Source of the DNA: Bacteroidales bacterium
GTDB lineage: Bacteria > Bacteroidota > Bacteroidia > Bacteroidales > UBA4181
Reading direction: 5' to 3'
DNA: 50,492 bases
Assembly: GCA_031275285.1 (NCBI GenBank)
Contig: JAISOY010000102.1
Location: 1-50,492, forward strand
The position numbers and the translations under genes are program-made. Every line of letters begins with the position of its first letter. Within the stretch, counting starts at the first letter, position 1. Under the pieces are notes generated by a model. That model did not search any database, was not told where the DNA came from, and was given only the letters and a program-made list of their open reading frames with translations. This document shows positions 9,580 through 17,219 of the stretch, one piece after another.

Positions 9580-10173
9580 TTATGAATATATTTTTTGGTT
9601 GATATTTGCTACATGATAGATATCTGAATATTGTTGCAATTCGGCAATTCCTTTTTCTGTGCATATTCCGCGCAGAAAAGTGAAAGTAAGTGCAGGCTGA
9701 TAATTGTAATTGTTTTCAAATTGGATCAGAAATATGGAACTGATGACATCATAATTCTGATCGGGAAGGAAAACTCCTGATTTTTTACCTTCCTCGAAAA
9801 GGGTACGGCACTTCTCACTGAAATGGACTTTTTTGCTTTCCAGATATTTACAGGCATCATCGTAATTGACTATATTTTTGTAAAATGCAGGACAAAATGC
9901 ATGAAGGAAATTGGATATATTGAGACTGACGAGAATGAGGTGTTCCAAAGGTGAACGGGATTGTTTCTCTACTCCGTTGATTGTTTTCATCAGATGCTCT
10001 GCCGATGTTTTCACCACTTCCAATACCAGTTCTTCTTTACTTTCGAAGTTTTCATAAATGGTCCTTTTCGAAATATTCAGGCTTTTTGCAACCTGGTCCA
10101 TACTGATCCCTTTTATACCATACCTGGCATAAAGGGTACTTGCTGTATTTATAATTCTGTCTTTCATTTCCAT
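9580..10173 (-). CDS. TetR/AcrR-family regulator of the efflux operon
   Basis: 197 residues from the start chosen at 10173 (MEMKDRI). A longer frame begins at 10257, but its extra 28 residues (aromatic and basic) are not TetR-like and would cover the promoter region with the repeats. Residues 1-50 hold the TetR HTH: ASTLYARYGIKG, then MDQVAKSLNISKRTIYENF, followed by a helical ligand-binding domain with no recognisable specificity. It is the first gene of the efflux operon, so autorepression plus control of the pump is the expected arrangement. A 22-bp direct repeat upstream is a candidate operator. Confidence 0.9.
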   Translation of the reverse strand: MEMKDRIINTASTLYARYGIKGISMDQVAKSLNISKRTIYENFESKEELVLEVVKTSAEHLMKTINGVEKQSRSPLEHLILVSLNISNFLHAFCPAFYKNIVNYDDACKYLESKKVHFSEKCRTLFEEGKKSGVFLPDQNYDVISSIFLIQFENNYNYQPALTFTFLRGICTEKGIAELQQYSDIYHVANINQKIYS

Positions 10174-10231
10174 GGTTAATTTGTTTGTTACAAAGTTCAG
10201 TGGAAAACATGGAAACCGAAATGGTTTAAAC

Positions 10232-10314
10232 TGATAATAATTTGTCCATTTTTTCAATAAATGATTGAAATAGAGATGTTTTTGTTTGTAATTGATAATA
10301 ATTTGTCCATTTTT
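10232..10314. repeat. 22-bp direct repeat pair in the tetR/araC intergenic region (candidate operators)
   Basis: Two identical 22-base copies at 10232-10253 and 10293-10314, 61 bp start to start, same orientation. Core: TGATAATAATTTGTCCA followed by a T-run. They lie between the divergent TetR and AraC genes. A third partial echo, ATTGTCC, occurs at 10319-10325. Inference: binding sites for one of the two flanking regulators. Confidence 0.7.
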
Positions 10315-10368
10315 GACTATTGTCCGGTTGCAAATAATTCTATTTCTTTGTAGATATAAAAAAGCAAA

Positions 10369-11289
10369 ATGGAAGAGTGTAAAAGAGTGAATTATTCAGA
10401 CTTTCTTAAGAATCTGAAATTTACCGATGAAGAAGTTAATACCTATAATGATGAGCTGACTGTAGTAATGATGAGGAAGCTGGCTGACGAACACACCACC
10501 CGTCACCTGATGCCTTTCCAGCTTGAAGCATTTACCGTAATGTTGGTGCAGGAAGGTGAATTTAATATGACCGTGGATTACATTCCTTACCGGCTTAAAA
10601 AGAACATGATCTCCGTTATAGTCGGTATTCATGTCACCAACAGCGTATATGCTTCCGAAGATTTTAAGGGCTACCATGTAGTAGTAAACAGGGAGTTTTT
10701 CCGGAGTGTTGTTAAAGATGAAGAATTTCCCTCACCAAAGATGCTCCAATCGCAAAGATTGAATCCTGTTTCCAAACTGGATGACGATGAATTTAACCTC
10801 CTTCTGGGAATTGTTGAAAGGCTCCGGAATAATATCCGCAGGAAAGAACACCATTCTCAGCATGTTCTCGTGAGAAACGAATTAAGTAACCTGACGGCCG
10901 AAATAAGGGAAATCAAATTGCGGAAACTATCTGAAGAAACTTCTTATCGGACTCCCAATCATTACGAAGAACTGACAATGCAGTTTTTCGAGTTGGTATT
11001 TCACAATTACAAAACGGAACACGAAGTTGCTTTTTATGCCAACGAACTATGTATTACACCTGTTTATCTTTCACGAACCATAAAACAGGCAACAGGAAAA
11101 ACTCCCATTAAACTTATCGGTGAAGTTATCATGAGTGAAGCAAAGATACTGCTTCGCAATCTCAACCTGTCTGTCCAGCAAATATCCGAAGAACTGAACT
11201 TCTCCGATCAGGCCTCATTCAGCAAGTTTTTTAAGAAACATACGGGTAAGTCGCCGTTAGAGTTCAGGAAAGAAGCTACCGGGCAGTAA
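10369..11289 (+). CDS. AraC-family transcriptional regulator
   Basis: 306 residues. N-terminal cupin-like sensing region (about 35-150), then a helical linker and a C-terminal double HTH (about 205-305): AFYANELCITPVYLSRTIK in the first HTH, and SVQQISEELNFSDQASFSKF with the closing KKHTGKSPLEFRK in the second. The domain order is that of one-component AraC regulators frequent in Bacteroidota. It is divergent from the tetR-efflux operon with a shared intergenic region of about 195 bp holding the 22-bp repeats, so it could activate the pump operon or itself. The ligand cannot be predicted. The start is the first ATG after an AT-rich promoter region. Confidence 0.93.
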   Translation: MEECKRVNYSDFLKNLKFTDEEVNTYNDELTVVMMRKLADEHTTRHLMPFQLEAFTVMLVQEGEFNMTVDYIPYRLKKNMISVIVGIHVTNSVYASEDFKGYHVVVNREFFRSVVKDEEFPSPKMLQSQRLNPVSKLDDDEFNLLLGIVERLRNNIRRKEHHSQHVLVRNELSNLTAEIREIKLRKLSEETSYRTPNHYEELTMQFFELVFHNYKTEHEVAFYANELCITPVYLSRTIKQATGKTPIKLIGEVIMSEAKILLRNLNLSVQQISEELNFSDQASFSKFFKKHTGKSPLEFRKEATGQ

Positions 11290-11803
11290 TTTTGTATATC
11301 TTCAATGTCGGATATGATGGACCATCAGGGTTATCCGGCTTTTCTTTCCGGATTTCGAACATTTGGAAGACAACCGTCGATTTGATTCCTCATATATAGA
11401 GGTTGTTTGAGCTATTGTCTATATTGCGATAATCAATCAATATTCCCTATAAATTCCGAAGAGAAAACATATTCATCATCTGATTGTTCGGCGGCTTTAT
11501 TGTACAATTTTATAAAAGTAACAGGATCCCTTTCCGAATATTCTTTTGCTGTATGAAAAAGACAATAGGCATAAAAATAAGGAATATAATGATGTCCGGC
11601 ATTATTCCCGAATAAACGCATTGGAGCCTGTCAGCTTAGTCGGCAAATGGTTGAAAAGAGTAGTGTTTCGGTTAAATATAAGAATGTTTACGCTTATCTT
11701 TTAAAAGGGAAAATAAAAAAATCCATTCATTTTGTTTAACATTTAAGAATAAACCCGTATATTTGCTGCGATAGACAAATACAAACTATTAAAGCAACTT
11801 ACC
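11290..11803. other. intergenic interval of about 510 bp
   Basis: Apart from the doubtful 62-residue ORF at 11433-11621, no gene, RNA or strong hairpin was seen. The last 120 bases are AT-rich and probably carry the promoter of the DUF6261 gene. Confidence 0.4.
11433..11621 (-). CDS. small hypothetical protein, possibly a gene remnant
   Basis: 62 residues. The composition looks protein-like (HYIPYFYAYCLFHTAKEYSE, then DPVTFIKLYNKAAEQ), but the frame is closed by a TGA four codons upstream of the ATG, there is no clear ribosome site, and it lies in an otherwise empty interval. It may be the surviving end of a helical protein. No family recognised. Confidence 0.3.
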   Translation of the reverse strand: MRLFGNNAGHHYIPYFYAYCLFHTAKEYSERDPVTFIKLYNKAAEQSDDEYVFSSEFIGNID

Positions 11804-12514
11804 ATGAGATGCAAACGAATCAGAACTGAAAATCTGCGTAATGAAGAATGGTTTCAACTTCACACTGAATTTAAGGATGTTGTTGAACAGTATACACCCC
11901 AAGCGCTGAAAATCGAACAACCATTCAACGATTTCCTGACCTTTTATACCAATGCCGGTGAAGCATTGAAAATCATCCGTAAAAATGCTGCCACCGAGCA
12001 GATGGCTGAGGCTGATAACGCGCGAGACAGCCTGTTCCGGGGATTTGCCGATTCCGTGAAATCCTACCATAACCATTTCGACGGCACCAGACGGGAAGCT
12101 GCCGGCCGCCTGCAGATCATTCTCGACCAGTACGGGGATATTGCCCGTATGCCCTACAATCAGGAAACAACTTCCATCAATAATTTCCTGCAGGATATCT
12201 ATATCAGGGCCGACGAGGTGGACATCCTGAGATTATCCGACCTGGCCAGCCAGCTGGATACAGAAAATAAGGCATTCGATGCGCTGATGAAGGATCATGA
12301 TGATGAAACAGCCGTCAGTACCAGTCAGCATATGAAAGAGGTACGTGTGGAAGCCGATCGGTGCTACTGTGATGTGCTCGACCGCATCGATGCGTTGATA
12401 CTCATCAACGGGGAAGAAGTTTATGCGCCGTTTGTAAAAGACCATACCGTTTGTGCGGAACAATTCGAAAATATACTGGCACAACGTAATAAGGGACGTG
12501 TAAAAAAAGGTTGA
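11804..12514 (+). CDS. DUF6261 family protein
   Basis: 236 residues, all predicted helical, without signal peptide or membrane segment. The start (RIRTENLRNEEWFQLHTEF) and a later stretch (YNQETTSINNFLQDI) match the pattern of DUF6261 proteins, which occur in many Bacteroides and Parabacteroides genomes, often in multiple copies. Length is close to the family norm. The role is unknown; members are sometimes found near mobile or variable loci. Monocistronic here, with its own AT-rich upstream region. Confidence 0.75.
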   Translation: MRCKRIRTENLRNEEWFQLHTEFKDVVEQYTPQALKIEQPFNDFLTFYTNAGEALKIIRKNAATEQMAEADNARDSLFRGFADSVKSYHNHFDGTRREAAGRLQIILDQYGDIARMPYNQETTSINNFLQDIYIRADEVDILRLSDLASQLDTENKAFDALMKDHDDETAVSTSQHMKEVRVEADRCYCDVLDRIDALILINGEEVYAPFVKDHTVCAEQFENILAQRNKGRVKKG

Positions 12515-12621
12515 AAGGCCGGCGGAGAATCATCGTTAATCTTTCATGTGAAAAGTTGTTTTTTGGTTGTAAGGTTTCATTTTTATCGGACGCATAAAAA
12601 ATAAACAGATCATTTTCCTAC

Positions 12622-12656
12622 TGACATACTGTTGTCACCCGGTGTCATTACTTTTG
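12622..12656 (+). promoter_or_regulatory. promoter with TGTCA repeats ahead of the PNPOx-GyrI gene
   Basis: TACTTTTG at 12649-12656 matches the TAnnTTTG -7 box and puts the transcription start about 20 nt before the ATG at 12684. Immediately upstream is TGACA (12622-12626) opposed to TGTCA (12633-12637), with a second direct TGTCA at 12643-12647, a plausible operator for a nearby regulator. Confidence 0.5.
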
Positions 12657-12683
12657 TCCAAAACCACTAAAAATAAAAGAAAA

Positions 12684-13577
12684 ATGGACCTTAGATTATT
12701 TCACATGGGAGGCATTGCAGGCCTCAGCGATGAGCAAAAAAAGACAGCAGAAGATTTTATCAATGCGCAGATGTACGGTGTTGTGGCTACCAATCACCCT
12801 GATACGGGTGCAAGGTTGTCCTGCCTCAATAATATGCCCGGGCAAACGATGGGTAAGTTATATTTCGCGACTGATTCGGCAAGCAGTAAAATTGCGAATA
12901 TATTGTCTGATCCCCGCTGCGAGGTGATGTACACAGATGGTAACAGTCAGATGTTCCTGAAAGGCAAAGCCGTTGTCGTGGATGATAAAGCGCTGAAAAA
13001 AGCAAAGTGGGTAGATTATATGTATGATTACTTTAAGGAAGGACCCGACGGGGCGCAGTATTGCCTGGTAGAGTTCATCCCTGATGAGGCCCGGATCATG
13101 CTGGCGGAGGAAGCGGTTTTTGAAACCGTTACACTGGAACCTGTCTCTATTATGGGCATTGCGGTACGGACATCGAACTTAGTACAACAATCCACCAATG
13201 ACATAGGAAACCTCTGGAAACGTTTCTGGGATGAGGACATTATGTCCAAGATCCCCGGTAAGACCAGCAATGTTCTCTATGCTGTTTATACCGAATACGA
13301 GGGCGATGCGATGGCACCTTATACAATGGTGATCGGTTGTCCGGTACGAAGTACGGATAATATCCCCGAAGGGATGAAGGCCGTAGTGATAGAGGGTGGC
13401 CGTTATGCCAAAACCATTGTTGAAGGTAATTTATCGGAAGGCATCATCCAACAAGGCTGGATGAAAGTATGGCAATCAAAACTTGACCGGAAATACCAGG
13501 CGGATTTTGAGTACTATAAATGCGACGGATCTGATCCCGATCACGCAGAAGTTGATATCTTTGTGGGGATCAGGTAA
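12684..13577 (+). CDS. fusion of pyridoxamine-5'-phosphate-oxidase-like domain and GyrI-like small-molecule-binding domain
   Basis: 297 residues from the ATG at 12684. An ATG 42 bases earlier is possible but lies inside the likely promoter. Residues 1-150 form a PNPOx-like split barrel of the flavin-binding general-stress type (KTAEDFINAQMYGVVAT, FATDSASSKIANIL, KGKAVVVD). Residues 155-297 are a GyrI-like/AraC effector-binding domain (FETVTLEPVSIMGIAVRTSN, VIEGGRYAKTIVEG, ending VDIFVGIR). The first half could bind a flavin or F420-like cofactor; the second binds amphipathic small molecules in relatives. Ten bases separate it from the WYL regulator gene, so the three genes 12684-14933 look like one operon. 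Enzyme activity is not shown by any motif. Confidence 0.85.
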   Translation: MDLRLFHMGGIAGLSDEQKKTAEDFINAQMYGVVATNHPDTGARLSCLNNMPGQTMGKLYFATDSASSKIANILSDPRCEVMYTDGNSQMFLKGKAVVVDDKALKKAKWVDYMYDYFKEGPDGAQYCLVEFIPDEARIMLAEEAVFETVTLEPVSIMGIAVRTSNLVQQSTNDIGNLWKRFWDEDIMSKIPGKTSNVLYAVYTEYEGDAMAPYTMVIGCPVRSTDNIPEGMKAVVIEGGRYAKTIVEGNLSEGIIQQGWMKVWQSKLDRKYQADFEYYKCDGSDPDHAEVDIFVGIR

Positions 13578-13587
13578 AATATAACAG

Positions 13588-14532
13588 ATGAACAGGCTCG
13601 AACGGATGTCAGCCATATTGGTAAAGCTTCAATCAGCTCCGGTAGTTACCGCTCAGGAAATCGCCGGTCAGTTCGGTGTGAGCCTGCGGACCGTCTACCG
13701 CGATATCCGTTCGCTTGAAGAATCCGGAGTCCCGATTTGTGCGGAAGCAGGAACAGGCTATTCACTGGTGGATGGATTTAAGTTACCGCCGCTGATGTTC
13801 ACCGCAGAGGAGGCTATCTCCTTCCTGATGGCCGAGAAGTTGGTGCTTTACCAGACAGATGCAGACACCTCCGTAGTATTTCGCAACGGCATGGACAAGA
13901 TACGGGCAGTGCTCAAAACGGTGGATAAGGATTGTTTGTTCGATCTGGATCAATATATCCGCGTCCCGACCATTCACAATGCACCTCCGCCTGTTCCTTC
14001 CAATGTATTACAGCCTGTGCTCAGGAGTATACTGGAACAAAGGCAGGTGGGGATCGTTTATACTGCGGGCTATAGTCATCAGACCACCATTCGGACTGTC
14101 GAACCGCAGGGGATTTTCTTTATGGGAGGCAAATGGTATATCCTTGCATGGTGTACCCTGAGGTCGGACTATCGTACCTTTCATCTGGGAAGAGTGAGCC
14201 GGATAGAAATATTGGATACCCGTTTTTCTAAAAAACATTCGCCACTGGATCAACTGATAAAGCGAATTTATTATTCGGAACCTGAAACAGAGGTAATATT
14301 ACGGACACATAGGGATGCTGTATGCGATATGGGTATGTCGAAATATTCGTTCGGGTTTTATCATGAAGAAGCGGACGGGGAATATTTCAGTCAGGTATTC
14401 CGGGTAGATTCACTCAGCCAGTTTGCCAAATGGCTGGTATCATTCGTGGATCAGGTAGAGATCATAAGCCCTGCCGGGCTGGTCGACGAAGTGAAAAAAA
14501 GAATTACTGTATTAACAAGATCGATAAAATGA
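13588..14532 (+). CDS. WYL-domain transcriptional regulator (YafY type)
   Basis: 314 residues. N-terminal winged HTH of the HTH_11 type (VTAQEIAGQFGVSLRTVYRD, residues about 20-40), a linker, then the WYL domain (GKWYILAWCTLRSDYRTFHL) with arginines typical of ligand-sensing WYL proteins, and a C-terminal WCX extension (EVILRTHRDAVCDM onward). Such regulators commonly sit beside PNPOx, GyrI-like and VOC proteins and control them. It starts 10 bp after the fusion gene and its stop overlaps the next start by ATGA. Confidence 0.92.
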   Translation: MNRLERMSAILVKLQSAPVVTAQEIAGQFGVSLRTVYRDIRSLEESGVPICAEAGTGYSLVDGFKLPPLMFTAEEAISFLMAEKLVLYQTDADTSVVFRNGMDKIRAVLKTVDKDCLFDLDQYIRVPTIHNAPPPVPSNVLQPVLRSILEQRQVGIVYTAGYSHQTTIRTVEPQGIFFMGGKWYILAWCTLRSDYRTFHLGRVSRIEILDTRFSKKHSPLDQLIKRIYYSEPETEVILRTHRDAVCDMGMSKYSFGFYHEEADGEYFSQVFRVDSLSQFAKWLVSFVDQVEIISPAGLVDEVKKRITVLTRSIK

Positions 14533-14933
14533 AATTCAAAGATTTATCCATTACTTTTCACACAGATAAGATCAAAGAGTGTGTGGATTTTTATAGTAAA
14601 TATTTTCAGACTACTGTTGCCTTTGATGCTGGGTGGTATGTAATGGTACGGCTCGGGAGCGACAATACCGTACCGATGTACCTGTCTTTCCAGGGCAGCG
14701 ATGAATTGACACGCGATACTTTTGCCGGGGGCATCACATTGAACATGATGGTGGAAGATGTAGATGCATGCTATGAGCAGCTGAATCGTACCGATATAGT
14801 TTTTTTCGAAGAAATCACGGACCATGAATGGGGCGACCGGGCTTTCAGCGTAAAAGACCCGATCGGTAACCTTGTTTATATATATTCCGAACGGGAATTG
14901 GCCGACAAATATAAGGATGCCGTTAAGGAATAG
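14529..14933 (+). CDS. VOC-superfamily (glyoxalase/bleomycin-resistance-like) protein
   Basis: 134 residues from the ATG at 14529, which overlaps the upstream stop (ATGA) and implies translational coupling. A longer frame from 14430 only re-reads the WYL gene. Pattern of a VOC fold: FKDLSITFHTDKIKECVDFY, VRLGSDNTVPMYLSF, VEDVDACYEQLNRT and KDPIGNLVYIYSE. The usual first metal ligand (His/Gln) is not evident, so it may bind small molecules rather than act as a metal enzyme. Probably serves with the PNPOx-GyrI fusion and the WYL regulator. Confidence 0.85.
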   Translation: MKFKDLSITFHTDKIKECVDFYSKYFQTTVAFDAGWYVMVRLGSDNTVPMYLSFQGSDELTRDTFAGGITLNMMVEDVDACYEQLNRTDIVFFEEITDHEWGDRAFSVKDPIGNLVYIYSERELADKYKDAVKE

Positions 14934-14971
14934 GTATTCCTATATCGGGAGGCAAGACACTATATAATTGA

Positions 14972-15005
14972 TTATTGATAATTGTTTATTGATAATTGTT
15001 TATTG
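14972..15005. repeat. 14-bp tandem repeat, about 2.5 copies
   Basis: TTATTGATAATTGT occurs twice without a gap (14972-14985, 14986-14999) followed by a partial copy. It lies in the 245-bp interval between two convergent VOC genes. Low-complexity AT sequence; no function assigned. Confidence 0.7.
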
Positions 15006-15178
15006 TTTATTACTCCCTTTGGTCATGAAATCGCTGTCGCTAAGTTGCACATTGCATATTTTTAAGTCACTCATATTATGAATGATGAAAATGATTTTGT
15101 GCAAATATCTGTTGGAATTCATATAAAATGACCGCTTTAGTTCAGGATTAGAGTATCTTGATCAGGCAATCTGTTCTA

Positions 15179-15613
15179 TTATCCGATGGGTTGGTTATAA
15201 ACGATCTCGAACTTAATTCCATCCGGGTCTTTAAAAAATAACGCGTAATAATCCGGTCCGTGTTCTTCATAGATACGTGGCGGACTTACGATCCTGACTC
15301 CCGGTATTTCTTTTATCTTTCCGTACAGTTCGTCAATATGTTGCCTGTTGTCAGCCCTGAAAGCGATATGGTGTATTGAACCGGGTTTACGGCGATGGAC
15401 AGTATCGTTCCGGAAAGCTTCACGGGGAGAGCATATCCCGAAGTCCATCTGGGGATGCAGATATTCAACTACGTATAGATCGTTTTGCGGGATGGGTACA
15501 CTGATCTTGTTTTCCAGGTCATAGCCCAATATAGGCATTAACCGGTCATAAAAAGGTTCTGCGGCCTTTATATCTTTTACAGTGATCTGAATGTGGTCGA
15601 TGGGTATAAGCAT
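15179..15613 (-). CDS. VOC-superfamily (glyoxalase-like) protein
   Basis: 144 residues with classical VOC elements: IPIDHIQITVKDIKAAEPFY with the His metal ligand, GSIHHIAFRADNRQHIDELY in the second half, and a C-terminal FFKDPDGIKFEIVYNQP giving the Glu ligand. This fits a metal-dependent lyase, isomerase or dioxygenase fold of unknown substrate. It is monocistronic on the minus strand and divergent from the AraC gene at 15801. Confidence 0.9.
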   Translation of the reverse strand: MLIPIDHIQITVKDIKAAEPFYDRLMPILGYDLENKISVPIPQNDLYVVEYLHPQMDFGICSPREAFRNDTVHRRKPGSIHHIAFRADNRQHIDELYGKIKEIPGVRIVSPPRIYEEHGPDYYALFFKDPDGIKFEIVYNQPIG

Positions 15614-15712
15614 GGCGGTTCCGGATTTATTACAATTTTATAACGTTGATTATGCTGATCTGATTTCCGATATTTAGATGTATTTTTGAGATAAGTAATA
15701 TAAAACAATTAC

Positions 15713-15784
15713 TGTCATATTTGCTGAGCGTAATCCATTCTATCAATGCGACTTAATGAAATGATAAATAGCACTGAGTGCTTA
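15713..15784 (+). repeat. copy A of a 72-bp element shared with the GH106/GH43 promoter region
   Basis: Aligns without gaps to the reverse complement of 40845-40916, with about 59 of 72 bases identical by hand count. The right-hand 55 bp (15730-15784) are about 87% identical. Core inverted repeat TCAATGC (15743-15749) - 21 bp - GCACTGA (15771-15777). The element ends 16 nt before the TTG start of the AraC gene. See findings. Confidence 0.8.
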
Positions 15785-15800
15785 AATATATCCATATCAT

Positions 15801-16586
15801 TTGAAAGGTAAAAATACAAATTTGATTTTTTATTCTGTCTGTTCTGAAGCGCTGGCTTTAAAATTTGATGCTGTTGTCGGAAATGATGTATCTCATAAAT
15901 TCCCGGTACACATACATGATTCCCTGTGTATAGGCCTCATTACAAAAGGACAACGGAACATGGTACTGTCGGGAGTTCCCCGGATCATCCGTCAGCAGGA
16001 AATATTTGTCATCCGCCGGTATCAGTCCCATGCCATCGATCAGATGACACCACACGATTATATCGCCATAACAGTTAAGGGAGAAAATTTAAACAACTGT
16101 GCATTTGACAATGTCATTGCATCTGATACCTGTATCGATTTATTCCTTCAATTGTTTGATGCCATAAAAGATCATGAGGTACATAAACTTTCTGGGAAAT
16201 GGCTTCGCTTCTACCAGTATCTGGTCGATACACACGGCATATCATCCGGGAATTTTCCTTTTGATGAGGGTTTTATCAAAAAGACCATGGAATACATTCA
16301 TGATCATTATTCATCCCAGATATCGGTAAAAGATATGGCTGCCCATGCTTGTATGAGTACTTATCATTTTTGTCGCCTGTTTAAAAAGATAACAGGCTTG
16401 TCACCTCATAATTATCTGAGACAATATCGGTTGAGTAACTCTTATAGAAGCCTGCAACAAAAAAATCCTGTTTTCGATACGGCCATTGAAACCGGATTTT
16501 ATGACAGCAGCCATTTTATCAGGACTTTTCAGGCATATATGGCAGTATCTCCCAAAGAATACCAGGAATCCGTCACCCGACAATAG
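15801..16586 (+). CDS. AraC-family regulator with N-terminal cupin
   Basis: 261 residues. N-terminal cupin with HKFPVHIHDSLCIGLITKG, then a C-terminal double HTH (about 165-260): ISVKDMAAHACMSTYHFCRL, KKITGLSPHNYLRQYRL, and the second-HTH motif FDTAIETGFYDSSHFIRTFQ. The start is a TTG (15801); there is no in-frame ATG before the cupin begins. The 72-bp element ends 16 nt upstream. Because a second copy of that element lies between the GH106 and GH43-like genes, this regulator is a candidate to control both itself and that carbohydrate locus; this is inference. A promoter for the following cupin gene lies immediately after its stop. Confidence 0.9.
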   Translation: MKGKNTNLIFYSVCSEALALKFDAVVGNDVSHKFPVHIHDSLCIGLITKGQRNMVLSGVPRIIRQQEIFVIRRYQSHAIDQMTPHDYIAITVKGENLNNCAFDNVIASDTCIDLFLQLFDAIKDHEVHKLSGKWLRFYQYLVDTHGISSGNFPFDEGFIKKTMEYIHDHYSSQISVKDMAAHACMSTYHFCRLFKKITGLSPHNYLRQYRLSNSYRSLQQKNPVFDTAIETGFYDSSHFIRTFQAYMAVSPKEYQESVTRQ

Positions 16587-16599
16587 CAAGAATTTACAA

Positions 16600-16628
16600 T
16601 TGACAGGGAATCGACAGGCATACCTTTG
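16600..16628 (+). promoter_or_regulatory. Bacteroidota promoter of the secreted cupin gene
   Basis: TTG (16600-16602), 18 bp spacer, TACCTTTG (16621-16628), matching the -33/-7 pattern. Predicted transcription start about 20 nt before the ATG at 16656. Confidence 0.6.
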
Positions 16629-16655
16629 TATCTGTAAATCTTAAAATTCAGGTAT

Positions 16656-17123
16656 ATGAAAAAGGGAATGTTTCTGTTATTAATGGTCGTGTCATTGGGT
16701 ATATTTGTGATGGCACAAGGTAAAGATGCTATTAAAGATGAAAAAACCTTTCTGGAAAAGGTATTGTCCGGCAAAGTTTATTTTAAAGAAAAGCATGTTG
16801 AGGTTACTGCGTTGGCCTGGAATCCTCATCCGACATTCAAGGGAGTTTATCTCAAAAATTTAGTTACCGGGAAAGATACCGGCGATCAATTAAGCTGCCA
16901 TATCGTAAAAATAGAACCGAATTATGTATTGGATACCCATTTGCATGACGGAAAAATTGAAATTCATGAAGTGGTCGGAGGAAATGGAATCATGTACCTT
17001 GAGGATGAAAAGATACATTATTCAGTCGGAAGAACTTGTGTAATTCCTGCAAATACTTTACATAAAGTGGTAGCAGGTAAAGACGGTTTATACCTGCTGG
17101 CAAAATTTACCCCGGCCTTATGA
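16656..17123 (+). CDS. secreted cupin-domain protein
   Basis: 155 residues with a signal peptide (hydrophobic 5-19, cleavage near VMA-QGK). A single cupin_2 barrel: metal-ligand pattern THLHDGKIEIHEVVGGNG, then VGRTCVIPANTLHKVVAGK with the last His. Such small cupins bind a metal and a small ligand; substrate unknown. It follows the AraC regulator on the same strand but has its own promoter, and a strong bidirectional terminator follows. Export to the periplasm or outside is expected from the signal. Confidence 0.88.
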   Translation: MKKGMFLLLMVVSLGIFVMAQGKDAIKDEKTFLEKVLSGKVYFKEKHVEVTALAWNPHPTFKGVYLKNLVTGKDTGDQLSCHIVKIEPNYVLDTHLHDGKIEIHEVVGGNGIMYLEDEKIHYSVGRTCVIPANTLHKVVAGKDGLYLLAKFTPAL

Positions 17124-17135
17124 TGGTTGATCCCA

Positions 17136-17180
17136 AATATGAAATAGGGGTTGCATTATAAACAACCCCTATTTCATATT
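17136..17180. terminator. bidirectional terminator between convergent genes
   Basis: Perfect 18-bp inverted repeat: 17136-17153 (AATATGAAATAGGGGTTG) pairs with 17163-17180, with a 9-nt loop. The outer A/T ends supply the T-run in both directions. Lies between the cupin gene (+) and the thioesterase gene (-). Confidence 0.9.
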
Positions 17181-17219
17181 CAATAATTTCTTCGCAATTC
17201 TGCGGATTTCCGTAAGGTG

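Noticed and set aside
12642..12683. Longer start for the PNPOx-GyrI protein
   Set aside because: The additional 14 residues lie over a good TAnnTTTG box and are not part of the PNPOx fold.
14430..14528. Upstream in-frame extension of the VOC gene
   Set aside because: Only re-reads the end of the WYL gene; the ATG at 14529 overlapping the stop fits better and starts the VOC pattern.
14972..15005. Possible CRISPR-like repeat
   Set aside because: 14-bp units without spacers, only two full copies, no cas genes: a simple tandem repeat.
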